64,000 nt of DNA from Phytoseiulus persimilis. Lineage: Eukaryota > Arthropoda > Arachnida > Mesostigmata > Phytoseiidae. The notes below the pieces were generated by a model that saw only the letters and a program-made list of their open reading frames with translations, was not told the origin of the DNA and did not search any database. Each line of letters starts with the position of its first letter. Position 1 is the first letter of the stretch. Below, in pieces: positions 57,839 to 64,000 of this stretch. The position numbers and the translations under genes are program-made. The DNA lies in NCBI GenBank assembly GCA_037576195.1, contig CM075102.1, positions 10,354,001 to 10,418,000 of the forward strand, read 5' to 3'.

Positions 57839-59702
57839 CTACAAGAACAAGAGTAAACACACCCAGCACGCGATCATGATGGATACCGGCCAAGGCCTCC
57901 CTGAGCGATCGCGAGACCAAACTCTATTGCGTGTGCAAGCGTCGCAATACCTCCTCACACTGTCAAAACGTTTCTGCGAGTGACATCGGAAAAAGCATTC
58001 TGAAACGTATGGGACGCGCCTCCGCGCTTTCCTGATGCACATGGCATGATTTGTTTACAGACGCAGCAGACGATCCTAACCCGCGATTATTTGATTTTTT
58101 CCAGCGCTATCCACCTATGACAATATGTCTGAACGCTAATGGGACATCTAATTGGCAGGTGACTAATACGAAATCATAACCTCAAATTCAGTTGGCTTTT
58201 TCTGAGCGATCGATTACTGACCGCTTCTCCCGCAGTCCGGATGTTTCACTTGCAACTCGATGGCCTACCTCTCAATCGTACGTTCGACAGTGGTGTCTGG
58301 TTATATTGCCAAGGTGGGGGCTGCTTTTCGAAAGCATCACGGCATCAATGATGAACAATAATTTTCCCTGTCATTCAGATCAGCCGGTGTTCAACAACTG
58401 TGAGTCGTTTCCACCGATCATGGGTTCCAGCTTGACAAGGATGATTGGATTCGGAGTTTTTCAGATCAGGAGTCTTCCATACGTATATTTTGGACGATGA
58501 GGGAACAAAACACGCCGCTAAACCTTACAGAGGACGTTGAGAGACAACATGTCGTTCGATGAAGCTAACTGCATCCGTTCCAGTTGCATCTCAAACTCAG
58601 TAAATATATCTTAGTTTCCATCGAGAGAACAAAGATGGAATCGATTTATCGATTCTCCGTCCTCTTCTGTTCTCTCCTACAGCAGGAGGCCCCGTTCGAG
58701 CTATCGGTTTGGCTCATGACGAGCATGACTGCAAGTTAGCCATGTCCTCGACGAGGATCTTTCCTGAAAACTCGTTCCTTTTCAGTATAGAAGCTTTCCT
58801 CCTAATCGAAGTTTGGAAAAGTTCCAGATCGGGTAATAAGGCGTTTCGAACCTCCAGCCGGAGAGTAACCGCGGAAGACCATCCCCGTTCCGATCAGCTT
58901 TGTACAGAGAGTGCATGTTCACCGAATCATGTTGATTGACTCATCAGAAGATGGAACATCACGTCGGAATAAAATCAATTTTTCACACGACATCAACGCT
59001 TCACATATTCAACTTGAGTGATGATTTACTGAAGAATCGCTTCTCCGTTCCAGAGACAGCACCCCGATAACCTAGAGAACGCAAAGAGCAATATATATAT
59101 ATATATATAATTAACAATAATCATATGACTCAAGTAATTACCGTGGCGGCGCCTAGCAGTCCGACAACCCATGATTATTCTGTCACTTGTCAAACAGTTG
59201 ATTTCTTTACTTCCCAACTCAAGAGGAATCAGCTCAGGATAGCGAGCGATTGCATGCAGCAGTTTTGCGGAAATATCAGATTTATTAATTCGACATGTTC
59301 TCTGTGGAAATGTGTTCTCATCACTCCCGGATCATCTGATCGCGATACCCTCTTCAACGTTCTTCCGTCGAACAGGTTGTCCCTCAATTCCCGCCCGCTG
59401 GAAATCAAAACGTGTCTTCGTCAAGTGCGTGTCGCACACTGTCAAGGAGCCATTGACTCACGTGGGGATTCGGACGAGCGTCACCAAACATTTCGGAACG
59501 AAGCGCCACGGTCACTTGGTAGATTTCGACGGAGTGTACAATGAAACAAGGGGAATCCGGGCACGACGAACATCAGCGCGGTGTTTCGAATCCGAGGAGC
59601 TTCTCGGAGTCCCCGCAGACAGGGATCACTATCTGCGTTTCCACAAGCGACCCCGTTCAAGCATATTTTTCAGATCTTGTCTTGCCACGGAAGTCTCGAG
59701 AA
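57839..59702. other. Intergenic between WRAP53 and ADA
   Basis: Contains the WRAP53 promoter, the ADA 3' flank and an AT microsatellite. Frames are short; I see no gene. AT content rises at 58.9-59.3 kb. Confidence 0.5.
59091..59109. repeat. (AT)n microsatellite
   Basis: A perfect AT dinucleotide run, nine units plus A, inside an AT-rich stretch. Confidence 0.95.
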
Positions 59703-61223
59703 CTAGAATTTACTCAAAAATCCGTAGGCTCTATGGAGGTCCTGTATCAGTTCTTCCTTCTCTTGCGCGGGCAGGAAGCAGCTACGCGCTGCATTGAAGT
59801 TCTGAAAGTTTTAACCGATCGTTAGTGTGCAGAGATAGGGTGGCTCCAAAAGTCAAGGCTGATGTGGGAAAGGTCGCTGTTTACTAACGGCTCGAACGAG
59901 ATGAGCCTCCGTTAGCCCCAACGATTGCAGGAACTTGTATTCGTCGTCAAGTGTGCTTCCGGTCACAGTGGTGTCATCTTTGCTGATGGAAAAATTCGCG
60001 TTATCTTCAGCGAAATGTACGACGGCATGTTTCGATGCCCAGGGCGGACAGCCACCTGTCAAGACGGACGAAATCGGACACACTTCAAAATGAAGATTTT
60101 GCTTTCGTGCTTGGTTGTAGCAGTTCCCGGACGAATCCTCCAGAACCCGATACCCATGCCCGACTCTTGTACAATGCAGAGTGTCCATCACTGTCTGAAC
60201 CGTGTTCCAAGGTCCCGATTCACCGGCGTGGGCAGTTCTATTGATGCCTTCTTTTTCCGCCAAGTGATAAACTTCAATTTCTGTCTTCGTGTAGCCAGCA
60301 TGGATCATCTCATTCTTGGCGATGTCGATGCCTACAACTATGTCCCTGTACTTTCGGCACAACTGGACGACCTCTCTGGCCCAATCACTGTTTTCGGCCA
60401 CGCAGCACAAGATCTGCCTGGATTTCACTCCAAACCGCTGTTTGCCCTTATCTAAGCCCCGCTGTACGGCCTCGACGACATCGCTGTTCGTAAATCTCGA
60501 GTTTGCAGTGCGTAGAAGCTGCGGGGCGTATCGAACTTCGAAGTAAATGACCCCATCGCGGGCTTGATCGTCGCAAAGCTCGTAGGCAACGCGAGTCCAC
60601 GCCTCGGGATCGTCTGCGACGAGGCCGGAGAAAGTCGAGAAGTTTTTCAGGAAATCTGCTAGGGTAGTCGAGGTTGTCTTCTGGAGCCATCGACGAACAC
60701 CTTCAGCTGAGTTGACACCGATGTCGATCCCGCGCTTCCTGGAAGCCGTTCGCGAGTCAGCACCAAACAATCAATCGAGTTGAATCTGGGCCCGACGGTC
60801 TCCCGTAGTCGAGCTCACTTGGCCACTTACTGCGCATACTCCCAGATTGTACCATAACGCATCGATCCGTCCAAATGGAGATGCAGCTCCACCTGGAAGC
60901 GAAGCGCTCTGAGTTGTTCAGCGGATGATTCGGGAGAGGTTGACGCACTGTGCTGGGCATAGCCTTCGAGATCTCGACGGTCTATCTGAACGTAAACAAT
61001 TCTCAACGGCATCCGTGATTCTGAGCTGGATCGACGTTGGCGTCTGCCCAATCTTGTGGCGATGGCCCGACTGCAGCCATCTTCTTCCATGTGCATCTTC
61101 TGTGCACGGTGAGCCTCTGTGTCGCTGTCATTTGTGATATCTCGAACACCGCCTTCTCCGGTCAGAGCCACTCACCCTGGATAGCGGTCTCTTCGAGTAG
61201 TCAACTTCCTTGATGAAGTCCAT
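59703..61223 (-). CDS. ADA: Adenosine deaminase (ADA1-type)
   Basis: Deaminates adenosine and deoxyadenosine to inosine forms in purine salvage. Four in-phase exons, 61223-61176, 60892-60831, 60738-59889 and 59801-59703, give 352 aa (human 363). The first exon encodes only MDFIKEVDYSKRPLSR. Exon 2 begins directly with the zinc motif VELHLHLDGS (H20, H22). Other catalytic residues are intact: TAHAGE (H207, E210), the GHGYR histidine (H231) and SKDDT (D291, D292). ILCCVAENSDW and KNLHFEVCP-like segments also match. The short last exon, NFNAARSCFLPAQEKEEL..., reproduces the family's N-A-A-K-S-S-F-L-P end and would be missed without splicing. No signal peptide, so this is the intracellular ADA and not a secreted ADGF/CECR1-type growth-factor enzyme. 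Confidence 0.96.
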
Positions 61224-63687
61224 ATCGGTCAACTGGAATTGAATAGCACTTCCAGCAAGTCTGAAATCGTGGCTCCCCACATCGGGATTCCGGGATCGCG
61301 ACTAAAACGAACACGCGACCGCTCCAGAAGCGGCGATGTGGCCCTTGTTTTGGAGACCGGGGAGACGAGTCGAACGCTGGACCGACACGAGATCGACCAG
61401 TAGAGGGAGCCACAAGGCCAAGTCCGCTACTCAGATTCGAGTAAGAGCGCTTCTCGAGAGTACAGCCTTTAGCGCTCAAGGGATGGTCCCAAAGTGGAAT
61501 CTGTAGAGCTCAGAGCTGAAGTCGCAGACGACTGAAACTCTGCGAGTCCTCCACGACAAAACGGTGCCGTGATGGACGGGTTTGCCGACGGATCCTCGTG
61601 ACAGGAAATCGCTCTCTGCTGTCCATGCCGTGGCCGCCATGGGAATAGATGGTCCTAATTTTCTGGCCGCTCTTCACGTAACAGACAGAAACATAGCCCA
61701 AAACGATAGCAAAGTGACTGACCGACTGCTTGTTATACACTGGGTTCAAACTCACTGAGGATTCGTTCCAACCACCGCTGGATGCCGGCACGGATATGCG
61801 TCAATAACTCTCCAAGTAGCGGCACCTCGGCTTTCTCAGACCACCTGACCCATGACTATCTATCGCCGTGATCGAAACAGAATCGAAATTGATAGATTTA
61901 CCTGTGTGGACTGTGACGTGAAGCGTCTCAAATCATTTTGTGTTCCCTCACCCCTGAATGGTATCGGTCTGGTTCAACTGGATTAGATGATCCCTCCAAG
62001 GCATTGGTGCCGCGGTAATTCTCTGCATTTACTGGGCCCTGCCCTTCACATAGAGATCCCGGCCCGATGAACCGCCACAACTCGAGGATGCAAGGCAGTT
62101 TTCGCTGGTATCCGGTACCATTCAGGGTTGCGTTCCCCTCCGAACAATGGGAGACCTCACCTCATTACTTCCTACATGCGTATCGAGTCACAGTGAGCCT
62201 CCAGCAAAAGCCATAGATTCAGTATCACGTTCTGTCGCGACGGGGCACCACTCCAAGAACCCGAATCCCAATACGCCCGTACGCTTCCAGATTACAGGAG
62301 TTCAGGGTTAGAAATGGTGTGGCGCAGCATTGCCACACAGCTGAGTTGCGATGGAAACCTCTCGTTTTAGATACGGCGATAAGGATACGCCGGAGCCCGG
62401 GAGCTTGTACGAAGTGGGCCCCTCTACTCTGAATTTGCTCGCGACGTGGCCCCGATGGGATCGAAACAGAGGTTGTGTGTCGCTTCCGCCGAATACGTCA
62501 ATCCTGCAAGTCCTTCCTTAGAAACAAAACGAAAAAGCTCGCTCCACTCACTGAGTCTGGTTCGTAGACGTTCACTGGGAGAGATGTTTACGACACCGGG
62601 TACATTCGGTGTTCGGGGCTCGGGAGGGCTGCTTCCTGCGCCGCCGCTCCGGTTCAACCGGCCGCCATCCGTTCAGTGGGTCATCTCGTTCGGGCTCGGA
62701 CTCCCGACGAAACAGCGGGCGCGCAAAGTCCAGAATTTGTTCAAAACATTGTCCGAAGGAAACAGAGTTGTTGGTGCTTCTGCCGCCGTCGCTGAAGGAA
62801 GCAACCAACACTACATTAAAATAGCGGCTGGCTGGACGGCCGCCGATGGTCCCGCATGCTTTAGCTGCTGCGAGGCGTCTAGTCTAGTGAAAAGCTCCTA
62901 CTGCGGCCGCTTTGGCAGCAATTAAAACACGAGCGAGCTCTGTAAGAACGGAAGAAGACAGAGGTAACGTTGGCAGCAACTGGCGGCCCGAGCAAGCAGG
63001 CAGAAAACCACCGAAAACCAAGCTCGCCGGAGGAATCTTGCAAAAAAAACGAGAAAAGTAGGATAAGAATACCATAAAGGCGGACACCAAGTAGCAGCGG
63101 ATCCCAGAGAGGAGGAATGACGATGAATGAGGAGTCCCGACTCGGATACAACAGAGCGTTTACGGGAAATTAGCCGAACAGTGAGAAAGAAATGCCACGT
63201 CATGATGAAGAGTTGAATATCGAATAGGTGCTTGAAACTGTGTTCGACGGGATCAAAGTTGGCATGCTTCGCGACAAATAGGGATGTTTTCTGTCGGCCT
63301 AAGAGGAATTCGGGAAGTGCTTGGGCTTGATGGCGTTCTCGTTGAGGGGGTTTTGGAGAAGCGGTCAGTTTAGACGCCGGTGGACTCCCAAGTTTTGCTC
63401 TGCCTGGGATGCGACGGCAGAACAGTGAGCACCGACTTGCTTGGGTAGCCGAGTCGTCCAGAATTGAACGACCAGGGCCTTCCCAACATCCTTATTTTCA
63501 AACAGGAACTGGACTTGTGCCAAATCTATGACGTTGGCTTCCAACGAGATATACCGTGGAGCAAGGGGAAGATAGTATTGTTGCGGTACGTGTTTCCGTG
63601 GTATCCTGGATAACTTCCATTGCCGCGTTCGGCGTAAATTCGGGCCTGAGTTTGTCTTTCAAGGTTCTATTCGTCGAAGATGAGCTC
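61224..63687. other. ADA 5' flank, no supported gene
   Basis: GC-rich around 62.4-62.9 kb, where both strands are open (62424-62811 minus, 62446-62925 plus) and neither reading has a recognisable domain. This could be a first exon or CpG-rich promoter for a minus-strand gene, but I see no splice chain. Confidence 0.4.
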
Positions 63688-63968
63688 CTAGTCGAGATGA
63701 CGAGGGGTGTGAAGCCTGGAGGACGTCCGCGTTGTATCGGAGGTCGCGCTGAGTCGATCGGATTGCACAGGCAGAATGGGGTCGAAAACGGTTTTGGAAA
63801 GGAAAGAGCGTTCATTGGAAGCCAAGCGCGTGAGACTGAAAACAGCATCCTTGATCTTTGACTCCGTTTGCGAAATCCTTCCCCAGTAGCTAGCCGCAGC
63901 TGTCGTCGTGTAGAAGGGCGCCTCTTTCGTGACTCGTATGTCGCTCGTCCTGCCGTTCTTTCCAACCT
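63688..63968 (-). CDS. Candidate 3'-terminal exon of a gene off the right edge
   Basis: An acceptor TTCCACCCACAG opens a 93-codon minus-strand frame ending in TAG. It begins VGKNGRTSDIRVTKEAPFY and includes AAASYWGRISQTESKIKDAV, with balanced composition. The upstream exon would lie beyond 64000. A different frame (63498-63995 minus) and a plus-strand frame (63556-63861) are also open, so the assignment is weak and no family is recognised. Confidence 0.3.
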
Positions 63969-64000
63969 CTGTGGGTGGAAGGCCATTTTATTCATCCCGT

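Noticed and set aside
62424-62925. Overlapping open frames on both strands in GC-rich DNA
   Set aside because: Both readings are plausible by composition alone and neither has a domain or splice chain, so no gene was called.
1-64000. CRISPR arrays, bacterial operons, insertion sequences
   Set aside because: None present; spliceosomal introns and a eukaryotic gene set show nuclear animal DNA.

Overview
This is a eukaryotic nuclear window of roughly even base composition. Spliceosomal GT/AG introns split most genes, a few genes are carried in one coding exon, and there is one tRNA. Splice joins were worked out by hand: donor, acceptor and reading phase were required to agree across each join. 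The gene set (7B2, TMEM107, dynein-2 LIC, YLPM1, WRAP53, ADA, PGM) is metazoan. The compact coding regions, many introns of about 50-250 nt, and scattered MATH-like pieces fit an arthropod. A parasitiform (phytoseiid-like) mite is my best guess, but that is inference and is not proven by the sequence.

Layout: 0.1-4.3 kb (-) is a seven-exon coiled-coil protein that I cannot name. 6-9.6 kb holds short coding-like pieces, two of them MATH-like. 11.3-11.6 kb (+) carries a decayed cGMP/cAMP-dependent-type kinase domain with both catalytic aspartates lost. 13.5 kb (-) is tRNA-His(GTG). 15.3-16.3 kb (+) is the 3' end of a membrane protein with a lysine-only C-terminus. 17.0-23.2 kb (-) is a YLPM1/ZAP3 orthologue rebuilt as eight in-phase exons (1127 aa). 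24.2-24.8 kb (+) is TMEM107 (140 aa), tail to tail with DYNC2LI1 (-), so two ciliary genes sit side by side. 27.7-29.9 kb (-) is an unnamed six-exon gene, possibly a divergent RhoGEF. 30-43 kb is almost gene-free. 43-46.5 kb has MATH-like pieces and simple repeats. 47.5-51.0 kb (-) is the prohormone convertase 2 chaperone 7B2 (seven exons, 307 aa). 53.4 kb (+) is a lone signal-peptide exon. 53.9-55.6 kb (-) is phosphoglucomutase in one exon. 56.5-57.8 kb (-) is WRAP53/TCAB1 in one coding exon. 59.7-61.2 kb (-) is adenosine deaminase in four exons. A candidate 3' exon lies at the right edge.

The named genes are mostly unrelated housekeeping or specialised functions: RNP and nuclear (YLPM1, WRAP53), ciliary (TMEM107, DYNC2LI1), neuroendocrine (7B2), sugar phosphate (PGM) and purine salvage (ADA). 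They do not form one pathway. The TMEM107/DYNC2LI1 pair is the only neighbouring pair with a shared organelle. I found no CRISPR array, insertion sequence or intact transposon.
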